Shown: positions 53,226 to 61,836 of the stretch, in pieces | How positions within the stretch are numbered: the first letter of the stretch is position 1 | Layout of the letters: every line of letters starts with the position of its first letter | NCBI RefSeq assembly: GCF_008329525.1 | Contig: NZ_NPKQ01000012.1 | Span: forward strand, 1-64,000 | Length of the DNA stretch: 64,000 nucleotides | Direction of reading: 5' to 3' | From: Tardiphaga sp. P9-11 | GTDB lineage: Bacteria > Pseudomonadota > Alphaproteobacteria > Rhizobiales > Xanthobacteraceae | Notes under the pieces: model-generated | Told to the model about the DNA's origin: nothing | The model's database searches: none | Seen by the model: only the letters and a program-made list of their open reading frames with translations | Position numbers and translations under genes: made by a program

Positions 53226-55013
53226 ATGAAAATCGAAACGCTCTCCGTCGACTTCACTGACGAACAGAAGCGCTACCTTGAGGGGTTCTCGACGGGGCTC
53301 CAGATCAACCGTGTCGGCAAGGGTCTCGGCGGCGCTGCGTCAGCCAAGGTCAATGCAGAGCCGACCGGACCGGATGCGCCGCATATCAAGGCGCAAGATC
53401 GCACCATCGCGTTGGGCAAGAAGCTGGTCGAGCAGGAGAAATGGAAGCGCGAAGAACACCCGTTCGACGCTTATCCGCGGCTGCGCGATCAGGCCGCGAT
53501 TGATGCACGGCCATCGCCGGCCGACAATTTCCGCTGGCGCTATTACGGCATCTTCTATGTCGGGCCGACGCAGGACTCCTATATGTGCCGGCTTCGGATC
53601 CCCAACGGTATCATGAAGCACTGGCAGCTTGCGGGTCTTGCCGATCTCAGTGACGAGTTGTGTGGTCCGTTCTCCCATGTGACCACGCGCGCCAATCTGC
53701 AGGTGCGCGAGATTCCGCCGAAAAATGCCGTAAAGCTGATCGAGGGCATTCAGGATCTTGGTCTGTGCTCACGCGGCTCCGGGGCAGACAACATCCGCAA
53801 CGTCACCGGCACGCCGACCGCTGGTATCGACCCGCAGGAATTGCTGGACACGCGACCCTATGCGCGCGAGTGGCACTATCACATTCTCAATGATCGCTCG
53901 CTCACCGGCCTGCCGCGCAAATTCAATGTCGCCTTCGACGGCGCCGGCAAGATCGCTGTGCTGGAGGACACCAACGACATCGCCTTCCAGGCAGTCGAAG
54001 TGAAAGATGGCTTCGGCGTCGCGCCCGGCGTCTGGTTCAAGCTCGGCATCGGCGGCATCACCGGCCACAAGGATTTCGCCACCGATACCGGCATCATCGT
54101 GAGACCGGAGGACTCCACCAAGGTCTCCGACGCCATCGTGCGCGTCTTCATCGATCTCGGCGATCGCACCAACCGCCTCAAGGCGCGGCTGAAATACGTG
54201 ATCGACGGCATGGGCATGGAGAAGTTTCTCACTCTGGTCGAGGAGAAGTTCGGCAGGCCGTTTGCCCGCATTCCGGCGGAGGCGCTGCTGCCGCGCCCGG
54301 CCTTCGATCGCACGGCGCATATCGGCGTGCACAGACAGAAGCAGGTCGGCATGAACTGGATCGGCGTCGTGTTGCCGCTGGGCAAGGTGACGACCGATCA
54401 GATGCGGGGGCTTTCGAAGATTGCGGCTGATCTCGGCGACGGCGATATCCGCCTCACGGTGTGGCAGAACCTGCTCATCTCCGGTGTGAAAGACGCGAAT
54501 GTCGCGCAGGCGACTGCGGCCATCGAAGCCCTCGGCCTTGCCATCCAGACTACCGAAATCCGCGCCGGCCTGATCGCGTGCACCGGCCGCGCCGGCTGCA
54601 AATTCGGCAATGCCGACACCAAGCAGACCGCAACGAATATCGCCGAGTGGTGCGATACCCGAGTCGAGGTCGAGACGCCGATCAACATCCATCTCACCGG
54701 CTGCCATCATTCCTGCGCGCAGCATTACATTAGCGACATCGGCATGATCGGCGCGCGCGTGGCGCTGGACGATAGCGACGACACCGTGGACGGCTTCCAC
54801 ATCTTCACCGGCGGCGGCTTCGGCCCACAGGCCGATGTGGGGCAGGAGGTCTATCAGAACGTGAAGTCCGAGGATGCGCCTGTCGTCGTCGGGCGTCTTC
54901 TGAAAGCGTATCTCGCCCACCGGGCGTCACCGGACGAGACATTCCTCACATTCTCGCGCCGTCACGACGCGGCTTCGTTGCGTCAGCTCGCTGATGAACA
55001 GGTGTCCGCATGA
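53226..55013 (+). CDS. Siroheme [4Fe-4S] sulfite or nitrite reductase (NirA family)
   Basis: 595 aa from ATG 53226 (AGGAG upstream). Two ferredoxin-like half domains (SYMCRLRIPNGIMKHWQLAGLADLSD near 118 and MNWIGVVLPLGKVTTDQMRGLSKIA near 376), each followed by a siroheme/cluster domain. Cluster ligands are C452, C458 (ACTGRAGCKFGNADTKQ) and C493, C497 (TGCHHSCAQH). TG-x-x-x-C-KFG and the surrounding text are those of ferredoxin-nitrite-reductase (NirA) proteins. Its neighbours favour sulfite: cysD-cysNC upstream and a CysJ-like flavoprotein overlapping downstream. NasT-NasS 4 kb away favour nitrite. Six-electron reduction of one of these is expected. Confidence 0.88.
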   Translation: MKIETLSVDFTDEQKRYLEGFSTGLQINRVGKGLGGAASAKVNAEPTGPDAPHIKAQDRTIALGKKLVEQEKWKREEHPFDAYPRLRDQAAIDARPSPADNFRWRYYGIFYVGPTQDSYMCRLRIPNGIMKHWQLAGLADLSDELCGPFSHVTTRANLQVREIPPKNAVKLIEGIQDLGLCSRGSGADNIRNVTGTPTAGIDPQELLDTRPYAREWHYHILNDRSLTGLPRKFNVAFDGAGKIAVLEDTNDIAFQAVEVKDGFGVAPGVWFKLGIGGITGHKDFATDTGIIVRPEDSTKVSDAIVRVFIDLGDRTNRLKARLKYVIDGMGMEKFLTLVEEKFGRPFARIPAEALLPRPAFDRTAHIGVHRQKQVGMNWIGVVLPLGKVTTDQMRGLSKIAADLGDGDIRLTVWQNLLISGVKDANVAQATAAIEALGLAIQTTEIRAGLIACTGRAGCKFGNADTKQTATNIAEWCDTRVEVETPINIHLTGCHHSCAQHYISDIGMIGARVALDDSDDTVDGFHIFTGGGFGPQADVGQEVYQNVKSEDAPVVVGRLLKAYLAHRASPDETFLTFSRRHDAASLRQLADEQVSA

Positions 55014-56617
55014 ACCAGATGACGCCGCCGCCCAAACTCGAGATCATTCCTCCGTCTGCGCCGTTCTCGGAAGCGCAACGCTCCTGGCTGAACGGCTTCT
55101 TCGCCGGCTTGCTATCCGATGCGCCGGCGACGCCGCTCTCTGCGGAGCAGGGCGCCGCGATTATGGAAGAGGACGACGGTGCGCCGTGGCATGACCAGAC
55201 CATGCCGATCGCCGATCGCATGAAGCTCGCCGAAGGCAAACCGGTTCGTCGCAAGATGATGGCGGCGATGGCGCAGCAGGATTGCGGCCAGTGCGGCTAT
55301 AACTGCAACGACTATTCCGACGCGATTGCCTCGAAAGCCGAGGCGCGGCTGAACCTCTGCGTGCCCGGCGGCAAGGAAACCGCGCGGATGCTGAAGTCGC
55401 TCTATGAAGAGCTCGACAAGGCACCGGCGGGTGCTGCGCCGGCGGCGACAGCGACGCCTGCTGCTGCGGGGCCGGTCGAAGTTGCTGCGCCGGATCCGTC
55501 GACACTCGGCCGCTCGCGCGACAACCCCGCACCCGCCGTGTTTCTCGGCCGCCGCCTGCTTAATGGCAAAGGCTCCGAGAAAGAGACCTGGCATATCGAT
55601 TTCGATTTGTCGGGTTGTGGCCTCGATTACGTCGTCGGCGACAGTTTCGGCATCTTTGCGTCGAACGATCTCGGTCATGTCGACCAGATCATCGCGCTGC
55701 TTGGCGCGTCGCATACGATAGAGGTGCGTGGCAAGACGCTGCGTGAGGTGCTGCAATACGATGTCTCGCTGGCCCCGGCACCGGACTCGCTGTTCGAGCT
55801 GATGTCCTATCTTACCGGCGGGACGCAGCGCGCGAAGGCACGCGCATTGGCGCAGGGCGAGGACCCCGATGGCGATGCCGCGACGCTCGACGTGATGGCG
55901 GCGCTGCAGAAATTTTCCAACGTGCGTCCGCATCCAGAAGCTTTCATTGAGGCGCTGGAGTCACTGCAGCCGCGCCTTTACTCGATCTCGTCATCGCACA
56001 ATGCGACGCCGGGCCGGCTGTCGCTCACCGTCGATATCGTTCGCTACATGGTTGGCAAGCGCAAGCGCCATGGTCTGGCGTCGAGCTTCCTCGCCGATCG
56101 CATCCAGCCCGGCGACGAGCTCAAGGTGTATGTCCAGAAGGCCCACGGTTTCGCGCTGCCGGAAAATCCGGAGACGCCGATCATCATGGTCGGGCCGGGC
56201 ACCGGCATCGCGCCATTCAGGGCGTTCCTGCACGACCGCAAGGCGACCAGGGCGCCGGGCAAGAACTGGTTGTTCTTCGGCCACCAGCGCAGCGCCTCGG
56301 ATTTCTTCTATGCCGACGAACTCAATGGCATGAAGACCGAAGGCTTTCTCACACGGTTATCGCTGGCCTGGTCGCGTGACGCGGGCGAGAAATTCTACGT
56401 GCAGGATCGCATGCGCGAGGTCGGCCGCGACGTCTGGACCTGGCTCGCCGAAGGCGCCCATGTCTATGTCTGTGGTGATGCCAAGCGCATGGCCAAGGAT
56501 GTGGAGCGGGCTCTGGTCGATATCGCTGCCCAGCATGGCGCGCGCTCGACTGATGAAGCGGTGATGTTCGTCAGTGAGCTGAAGAAGAAGGGGCGCTTTC
56601 AGCTCGACGTATATTGA
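55010..56617 (+). CDS. FAD/NADPH reductase with Fe-S domain in place of flavodoxin (CysJ-like partner)
   Basis: 535 aa; starts within the stop of the reductase gene (ATGA). Residues 60-125 hold an Fe-S motif: QQDCGQCGYNCNDY (C92, C95, C99) and LNLCVPGG (C117), like the four-Cys domain of PF04060-type proteins. An Ala/Pro linker (130-165) follows, then a CysJ/ferredoxin-NADP-reductase module: FAD motif RLYSISSS (322-329), GLASSFL, NADPH site GPGTGIAPFRAFL (395-407), and YVCGDAKRMAKDVERAL. The FMN flavodoxin domain of classic CysJ is absent. The [4Fe-4S] domain presumably carries electrons from FAD to the siroheme subunit. Confidence 0.88.
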   Translation: MNQMTPPPKLEIIPPSAPFSEAQRSWLNGFFAGLLSDAPATPLSAEQGAAIMEEDDGAPWHDQTMPIADRMKLAEGKPVRRKMMAAMAQQDCGQCGYNCNDYSDAIASKAEARLNLCVPGGKETARMLKSLYEELDKAPAGAAPAATATPAAAGPVEVAAPDPSTLGRSRDNPAPAVFLGRRLLNGKGSEKETWHIDFDLSGCGLDYVVGDSFGIFASNDLGHVDQIIALLGASHTIEVRGKTLREVLQYDVSLAPAPDSLFELMSYLTGGTQRAKARALAQGEDPDGDAATLDVMAALQKFSNVRPHPEAFIEALESLQPRLYSISSSHNATPGRLSLTVDIVRYMVGKRKRHGLASSFLADRIQPGDELKVYVQKAHGFALPENPETPIIMVGPGTGIAPFRAFLHDRKATRAPGKNWLFFGHQRSASDFFYADELNGMKTEGFLTRLSLAWSRDAGEKFYVQDRMREVGRDVWTWLAEGAHVYVCGDAKRMAKDVERALVDIAAQHGARSTDEAVMFVSELKKKGRFQLDVY

Positions 56618-56623
56618 GGCGAA

Positions 56624-56640
56624 GGGGGCGTAACGCCCCC
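56624..56640 (+). terminator. Short hairpin after the flavoprotein gene
   Basis: GGGGGCG (56624-56630) and CGCCCCC (56634-56640) pair around TAA, 7 bp past the stop. There is no U-tract, so its role as a terminator is tentative. Confidence 0.45.
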
Positions 56641-56973
56641 ATGTCGTCCGGCGAAGATGGACGACGGCGCCCGGAAATGACAGTGCTGCTGAAATGCGAA
56701 TGCGTAGAATAGTTGTACGCCGCTAAGTCCCTTCCTCTCTCAGAGCCGATTGCATTGGAGATAATCTCTCCATCCTGCGTGACATTCAAAATTCCATTTT
56801 ATTGACCGAAGCCACCGCGCTGCGCATCCTCGTACCATCGAAATCACACGGGCGGGAGTCGTCGGGCTCTCACGGCTGAACTTCCACTCAACACATTGAC
56901 CATCGCATCAGCGCGAGCCGCAAACCATACGTTGCGGCTATGGGCAGCGCTGTGCCGATCGCAAGGAGACCAG
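56641..56973. other. Promoter region of the first ABC cassette, no gene
   Basis: About 330 bases without a credible gene. An AT-richer patch at 56785-56810 (AAAATTCCATTTTATTG) is the best promoter candidate. AAGGAGACCAG at the end is the ribosome site for the next gene. Confidence 0.4.
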
Positions 56974-58071
56974 ATGTCGAATGATGATCACAACCGCAAG
57001 CCGCTGATGAATCGCCGGTCGCTGCTGCGCGGCGGCGCTGCAGCCGCATTCGCCGCGCCGCTTGGCGTATGGGGCGCGCAGGCGTTTCCGTTCCGGCAGG
57101 CATCTCCGATTGATTTCTCGGAGTTTCCGATCTGCAGGACTGCATCGGAGGCGCATGCACTCACCGGCGTACCGCGCAAATTGAAACTCTCCTGGAATGC
57201 CGGCGCGGTCTGCCTCGCGCCGCTACCGGTCGCCATCGATCATGGCTTCTTCCAGAAGCAAAATCTTGACGTCGAGCTTGTCAACTACAGTGGCTCGACG
57301 GACCAGCTTCTGGAAGCCATCGCCACCGGAAAATCCGATGCGGGCCTAGGTATGGCGCTGCGCTGGTTGAAGCCGCTGGAGCAGGGTTTTGACGTCAAGA
57401 TCGTCGCCGGCACCCATGGCGGCTGCCTGCGCGCGCTGGCACCGGCAAAATCCGAGGTGAAGAGCGTTGCGGATTTCAAGGGCAAGACCATCGCCGTCGG
57501 CGATATGGCCGGGCCCGACAAGAACTTCTTCTCGATCCAGCTCGCCAAGGCCGGACTCAATCCGGACAAGGACGTCGAGTGGCGGCAATATCCCGGCAAT
57601 CTGGTGCGGCTCGCAGTGGAGAAGGGCGAAGCACAGATCGGGCTCGCCTCCGATCCGCTGGCCTATCTCTGGCTTAAGGATGGGGAGCTGAAGGAAGTCG
57701 GCTCCAATCTCGATGGTCCCTACAAGGATATCAGCTGCTGTATCGTCGGTGTGCGCGGCAGCCTGCTGCGCGACGATCCACTGGTCGCACGCGGCCTGAC
57801 GCAGGCATTGCTCGACGCTGCGATGTTCGCATCGCAGAATCCGGAGAAGGCTGCGAAGTCGTTCCAGCCCTATGCGCCGAAGAACGCGACCATCGAGGAT
57901 CTGCTGGGCATGATGAAGTATCACACCCATCACCATCATCCCGTGGGCGATGCGCTGAAGCGCGAGCTGAAATCCTACGCCGACGATCTCAAGACGGTCT
58001 CGGTGTTCAAACCGTCAACCGACACCACCAAATTCGCGGAGCGCATCTATGCCGACGTATTCCGCGTCTGA
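56974..58071 (+). CDS. Nitrate/sulfonate-type ABC substrate-binding protein, Tat-exported
   Basis: 365 aa from ATG 56974, with AAGGAG five bases upstream. The N-terminus NRRSLLRGGAAAAFAAPLG is a twin-arginine signal. The mature SsuA/TauA/NrtA-like domain includes LKLSWNAGAVCLAPLPVAIDHGFFQKQNLDVELVNYSGSTDQLLEAIATGKSDAGLGMALRWLKPLEQG. A His-rich KYHTHHHHPVGD segment near 315 may bind metal. The genes downstream (permease and ATPase) overlap. Location after sulfate-reduction genes and before SfnB-like genes suggests a sulfonate or sulfate ester; nitrate is the alternative. Confidence 0.85.
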   Translation: MSNDDHNRKPLMNRRSLLRGGAAAAFAAPLGVWGAQAFPFRQASPIDFSEFPICRTASEAHALTGVPRKLKLSWNAGAVCLAPLPVAIDHGFFQKQNLDVELVNYSGSTDQLLEAIATGKSDAGLGMALRWLKPLEQGFDVKIVAGTHGGCLRALAPAKSEVKSVADFKGKTIAVGDMAGPDKNFFSIQLAKAGLNPDKDVEWRQYPGNLVRLAVEKGEAQIGLASDPLAYLWLKDGELKEVGSNLDGPYKDISCCIVGVRGSLLRDDPLVARGLTQALLDAAMFASQNPEKAAKSFQPYAPKNATIEDLLGMMKYHTHHHHPVGDALKRELKSYADDLKTVSVFKPSTDTTKFAERIYADVFRV

Positions 58072-59089
58072 GATCGCATCGCTTGGCGGTGACCGCGAGA
58101 CCGCACTCATTGCTGGCGATGGCGGACTTCACTTCGTCAATAAGCTTCGTTTCAGCATCACCGGGATCGGGGCAGGGCTTGCATGGCTGGCTTTCGGCCT
58201 GTCGTGCATGCGATGGCCGGATATCGGCGACTGGCCACGCACTGAAGCCGTGGCCTATACAGCATTCGCGATTGCTGGCGGCATCGCGATTGCGACCACA
58301 GCGCAGGCAGCGCTCGGCAAGTTCGGCGATGGCGTGCAGCGACGCGCGCCCTGGCTGTTTGCCTTGGGAGCGTTCCTGACGCTGTGGGAGCTTGCGACGG
58401 CGAAGTTCGGCTGGCTGCCATTGCCGTTCTTCCCGCCACCGCAGTCCATCGTCGAGGTCTATACCGACGATCTGCCGAAGCTGCTGGACAGCGCCTTCGC
58501 CTCGGTGAAGCTGCAGCTCGGTGGCTATTTCATCGGCGCCGCCGTGGGTTTCCTCACCGGCGTCTCCATCGGCTGGTCGCGGCTCGCCGGCTATTGGGTG
58601 CATCCGATCCTGCGCTTCATCGGACCGTTGCCGGCGACGGCCTGGCTGCCGATTGCGTTCTTCACGTTCCCTTCGGCCTGGAGCGCCAGCACGTTCCTGA
58701 TCGCGCTGGCCACCGGTTTTCCGGTGACGGTGCTGACCTGGTCGGGCGTGGCCAGCGTCAGCACCGCCTATTACGACGTCGCCCGAACGCTCGGCGCCAA
58801 GCCGTCGTTTCTGGTGACCAAGGTCGCAATCCCCGCAGCCTTGCCGCATGTGTTCGTCGGCCTGTTCATGGGGCTCGGCGCGTCTTTTGCCGTGCTCGTG
58901 GTCGCCGAGATGATCGGTGTGAAGGCCGGGCTTGGGTTCTATCTGCAATGGGCGCAGGGCTGGGCGTCCTACAACAACATGTATGCGGCCCTGATCGTGA
59001 TGTCGTTGCTGTGCTCGGGCGCGATCACGCTGCTGTTCAAGGTGCGCGACCGCCTGCTGGTCTGGCAGAAGGGTGTCGTCAAATGGTAG
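58049..59089 (+). CDS. ABC transporter permease, SsuC/TauC type
   Basis: 346 aa, overlapping the binding-protein gene by 23 bp and the ATPase gene by 7 bp. It has an extra N-terminal part with three helices (INKLRF..GLAWLAFGL, TAFAIAGGIAIATTAQAALG, PWLFALGAFLTLWELA) before the standard six-helix permease. The EAA loop is ARTLGAKPSFLVTKVAIPAALPHVFVGLFMGLGASFAVLVVAEMIGV. The longer N-terminus is unusual relative to SsuC (about 260 aa). Confidence 0.88.
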   Translation: MPTYSASEIASLGGDRETALIAGDGGLHFVNKLRFSITGIGAGLAWLAFGLSCMRWPDIGDWPRTEAVAYTAFAIAGGIAIATTAQAALGKFGDGVQRRAPWLFALGAFLTLWELATAKFGWLPLPFFPPPQSIVEVYTDDLPKLLDSAFASVKLQLGGYFIGAAVGFLTGVSIGWSRLAGYWVHPILRFIGPLPATAWLPIAFFTFPSAWSASTFLIALATGFPVTVLTWSGVASVSTAYYDVARTLGAKPSFLVTKVAIPAALPHVFVGLFMGLGASFAVLVVAEMIGVKAGLGFYLQWAQGWASYNNMYAALIVMSLLCSGAITLLFKVRDRLLVWQKGVVKW

Positions 59090-59874
59090 CGCTCGCGACA
59101 GCTTTCAAACCAGCGGCGACCGGCGCGTCGCTGGAGGTCAAAGACGTAAGCCATGCCTTCGACATCGATGGCAACGTGCTGCCGGTGCTCGACAATGTCA
59201 GCATATCCGTCGCACCCGGCGAGTTTGTCGCGCTGCTCGGCCCCTCCGGCTGCGGCAAGTCTACACTGCTAAGGCTGGTGGCGGGTCTGGAGCCGCCGCG
59301 TGCTGGCGCGCTGGAAGAGGACGGCGTCGCCATCACCGGACCTTATCCGTCGCGTGTTGTGGTGTTTCAGGATCCGACGCTGTTTCCGTGGCGAACTGTC
59401 TGGGACAATGTTGCGCTCGGGCTGGAGGCGCAGGGCGTGCTGAAGACGCAGCGTCATCGCGTCGATGCGGCCATTGATCTCGTTGGTCTCGGCGCATTCA
59501 AGAAGGCCTATCCGCATCAGCTCTCGGGCGGCATGGCGCAGCGTGTCGCGCTGGCGCGCGCGCTGGTCAATGATCCGCGCATCCTTGTGCTCGATGAGCC
59601 GCTCGGCAAACTGGATTCGCTGACACGCATCACTATGCAAGCCGAGCTGGTGTCGCTCTGGCAACGCAACGGTTTCACGGCACTGCTGGTGACCCATGAC
59701 GTGGAGGAGGCGCTGTTTCTCGCCAATCGCGTCATCGTGTTCAGCGACCGGCCGGCACGGGTGACGGCGGACATTACCGTTGACCGGCCCTATCCGCGCC
59801 ATCGCGGCGATCCGCATCTGGCCGAGCTGCGACGGCAGATCCTGGGGCTACTCGGGCTGGATGCGACGTGGTGA
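59083..59874 (+). CDS. ABC transporter ATP-binding protein, SsuB/TauB type
   Basis: 263 aa from ATG 59083. Walker A LGPSGCGKST, Q-loop VFQDPTLFPW, signature LSGGMAQRVALARAL, Walker B ILVLDEPLGKLD, H-loop LVTHDV. Third gene of the first cassette; the cassette appears complete. The next gene begins after 116 bp that contain an inverted repeat. Confidence 0.92.
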   Translation: MVALATAFKPAATGASLEVKDVSHAFDIDGNVLPVLDNVSISVAPGEFVALLGPSGCGKSTLLRLVAGLEPPRAGALEEDGVAITGPYPSRVVVFQDPTLFPWRTVWDNVALGLEAQGVLKTQRHRVDAAIDLVGLGAFKKAYPHQLSGGMAQRVALARALVNDPRILVLDEPLGKLDSLTRITMQAELVSLWQRNGFTALLVTHDVEEALFLANRVIVFSDRPARVTADITVDRPYPRHRGDPHLAELRRQILGLLGLDATW

Positions 59875-59955
59875 GCTCCTCCCGAATATGGTCCGTTGCG
59901 GGTGAGGGTGCGCTCCACCGATAGCTGTATACGAGGCATGGATATTGCCTTCCTT

Positions 59956-59981
59956 TTGGGCTGACACACAGTTCAGCCCAA
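59956..59981 (+). promoter_or_regulatory. Inverted repeat just ahead of the second binding-protein gene
   Basis: TTGGGCTGA (59956-59964) and TCAGCCCAA (59973-59981) pair perfectly around CACACAGT. The right arm runs into AAGGGA (59980-59985), the ribosome site of the gene starting at 59991. It could be a protein operator, or an RNA hairpin that limits translation. Confidence 0.6.
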
Positions 59982-59990
59982 GGGAACGAC

Positions 59991-60947
59991 ATGTACAGCA
60001 CCAACCGACGCGATTTCATCCGCCTGACGGCTATTGCCGCGGCGCTGTCCACGACCAGCATCAAGGCTTTCGCTGCCGACCGCCTGGTCAAGATCGGAAC
60101 GTTGAAGCTCATTCACGGCGTTACGCCGTATTTCTACGAGAAATTCGCGCCGGATGGCGTCAAGTTCGAGGTGATTCCGTTCGAGACTCCGACGGACGGC
60201 AAGAATGCTGTCGTGACGGGTACAGTCGATTTCGGCATCTTCGGTTTTGCTGCGGCGACGCTCGGCGGCGCCAATGGCGAGCCAGTCGTCGTCATCGCAT
60301 CTGCCTGCAATCGCGGCATGGCAGTCGTCGCCAAGAAGGATTCCGGGATCAACACGATCAAGGACCTGAAAGGCAAGAAGGTCGCCATCCTGCCGGGCTC
60401 GACCCAGGAAGTGGTGATCCTCGACCGGCTCTCAGCCGAAGGCATGACCGTGAAGGACGTCGAGGCTGTCAGGTTGTCGTTCAGCGACATGGCACCGGCG
60501 CTGGCCCGCGGCGATATCGACGCCTATGTGGGCGCCGAGCCCGGCCCGGGCATCAGCCTTGCCAATGGCGTCGGCCAGATCGTTGAATATCCCTATACGA
60601 CGCCGACCGGTTCGCTGAACATGGTGCTGGCCACACGCCGCGAACTGATCGAAAAAGACCCGGAACTGATCAAGGCGCTGCTCAAGACCCACCGCCTTGC
60701 CAGCGAATACGCGATGAAGGACCGCGAGGCCTTTATCGCCATCGCGATGCAGAAGCTCGGCCAGCAGAAGCCGTCGATCGAGAAGGCGGCACCCAATGTG
60801 GAGTTGACCTGGAATATCGATGACCAGTTCTTGAAGCAGGCGGAATATTACGGCGGCCAGATGCTGTCCAAGAAGCAGATCCGGCAGTTGCCGGACTACA
60901 AGACCTTCATCGATGCGAGTTTCGTGAAGGCGCTGGCGGCTACGTGA
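59991..60947 (+). CDS. Second ABC substrate-binding protein, sulfonate/taurine type, Tat-exported
   Basis: 318 aa. N-terminal twin-arginine signal NRRDFIRLTAIAAALSTTSIKAFAAD. NMT1/SsuA-like domain: LVKIGTLKLIHGVTPYFYEKFAPDGVKFEVIPFETPTDGKNAVVTGTVDFGIFGFAAATLGG and VVIASACNRGMAVVAKKDSGINTIKDLKGKKVAILPGSTQEVV. The protein is smaller than the first cassette's binder and shares little sequence with it, so its ligand is probably different. It starts an operon with 60955-61836 and 61829-62635. Confidence 0.87.
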   Translation: MYSTNRRDFIRLTAIAAALSTTSIKAFAADRLVKIGTLKLIHGVTPYFYEKFAPDGVKFEVIPFETPTDGKNAVVTGTVDFGIFGFAAATLGGANGEPVVVIASACNRGMAVVAKKDSGINTIKDLKGKKVAILPGSTQEVVILDRLSAEGMTVKDVEAVRLSFSDMAPALARGDIDAYVGAEPGPGISLANGVGQIVEYPYTTPTGSLNMVLATRRELIEKDPELIKALLKTHRLASEYAMKDREAFIAIAMQKLGQQKPSIEKAAPNVELTWNIDDQFLKQAEYYGGQMLSKKQIRQLPDYKTFIDASFVKALAAT

Positions 60948-60954
60948 GCGCGTC

Positions 60955-61836
60955 GTGAGCCTGCAAAGCACGATGGACGATACATCCAACAGGGTCCAGC
61001 TTGTGCCGGCAGCGGAGACCCCGGTGCCGGCGGTCGGAAAGCGCGGGCAGGGCATGCAGCGGGCGCGCGCGGTCGTGCTCGCGCTGATCGTGCCGGTCTG
61101 CCTGATGGTGATTTGGGACGTCATGGTGCGCTGGACCGGCACGCGACTGGTGCCGTCGCCCTATGGCGTCGCCGTGATGATGTGGGATTTCGCTTTCGGC
61201 GGAATCTATGACGACGCCTACAGCGCAAGCCTGCCGATCCATTTCTGGAAGAGCGTGCAGCGTGTCTATGGCGGCTTTCTCTGTGCGGCGACGATCGGCA
61301 TTCCGCTCGGCCTGATGATCGGGCGCATGCCGTTGCTGCGCAAATTGCTTGATCCAACGCTGTCGCTCTTGCGGCCCATTCCGGTGACGGCATGGCTGCC
61401 GCTGTCGATGATCTTCTTCGGTCTCGGCCCGCGCGCAGCAATCTTCCTGGTGTTTCTGGGCGCGTTCTTTCCGATCCTGCTCAACACCGTGTTCGGGGTG
61501 CGATCCGTCGATATCAGGCTGTTCGAGGCAGCAGAGATGCTCGGTTGCAGTGGTGCGCAGCAATTTCGCTCGGTCGTCTTACCGGCAGCGTTGCCAAGCA
61601 TCTTCAACGGGCTTCGTCTCGGCGCGGGATTCGCATGGATCCTCATCGTGGTAGGCGAGATGACCGGCGTGCCGGAAGGGCTCGGCGCCGTGATCATGGA
61701 TGGACGCACGCTGTCGCGCACCGATCTCGTGATCACCGGCATGATCATCATCGGCGTCACCGGCTTCGTGTCGGATCGCATCCTGCTGATGCTCAGCAAC
61801 TACTTCCTTCGGTGGAGCCCGCAGCACCATGCTTGA
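60955..61836 (+). CDS. ABC transporter permease, second cassette
   Basis: 293 aa from GTG 60955; an ATG at 60973 is an alternative and neither has a clear ribosome site, suggesting coupling to the upstream stop 7 bp away. Cytoplasmic N-terminus of about 35 residues, then six helices. EAA loop: AAEMLGCSGAQQFRSVVLPAALPSIFNGLRLGAGFAWILIVVGEMTGVPEGLG. Standard SsuC-like permease. Confidence 0.88.
   Translation: MSLQSTMDDTSNRVQLVPAAETPVPAVGKRGQGMQRARAVVLALIVPVCLMVIWDVMVRWTGTRLVPSPYGVAVMMWDFAFGGIYDDAYSASLPIHFWKSVQRVYGGFLCAATIGIPLGLMIGRMPLLRKLLDPTLSLLRPIPVTAWLPLSMIFFGLGPRAAIFLVFLGAFFPILLNTVFGVRSVDIRLFEAAEMLGCSGAQQFRSVVLPAALPSIFNGLRLGAGFAWILIVVGEMTGVPEGLGAVIMDGRTLSRTDLVITGMIIIGVTGFVSDRILLMLSNYFLRWSPQHHA

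Noticed and set aside
56974-59874. First ABC cassette as nitrate importer NrtABC linked to nasT-nasS
   Set aside because: Binder differs from NasS/NrtA sequence type, lacks NrtA length, and the downstream genes are of the organosulfur type; nitrate remains a minor possibility.
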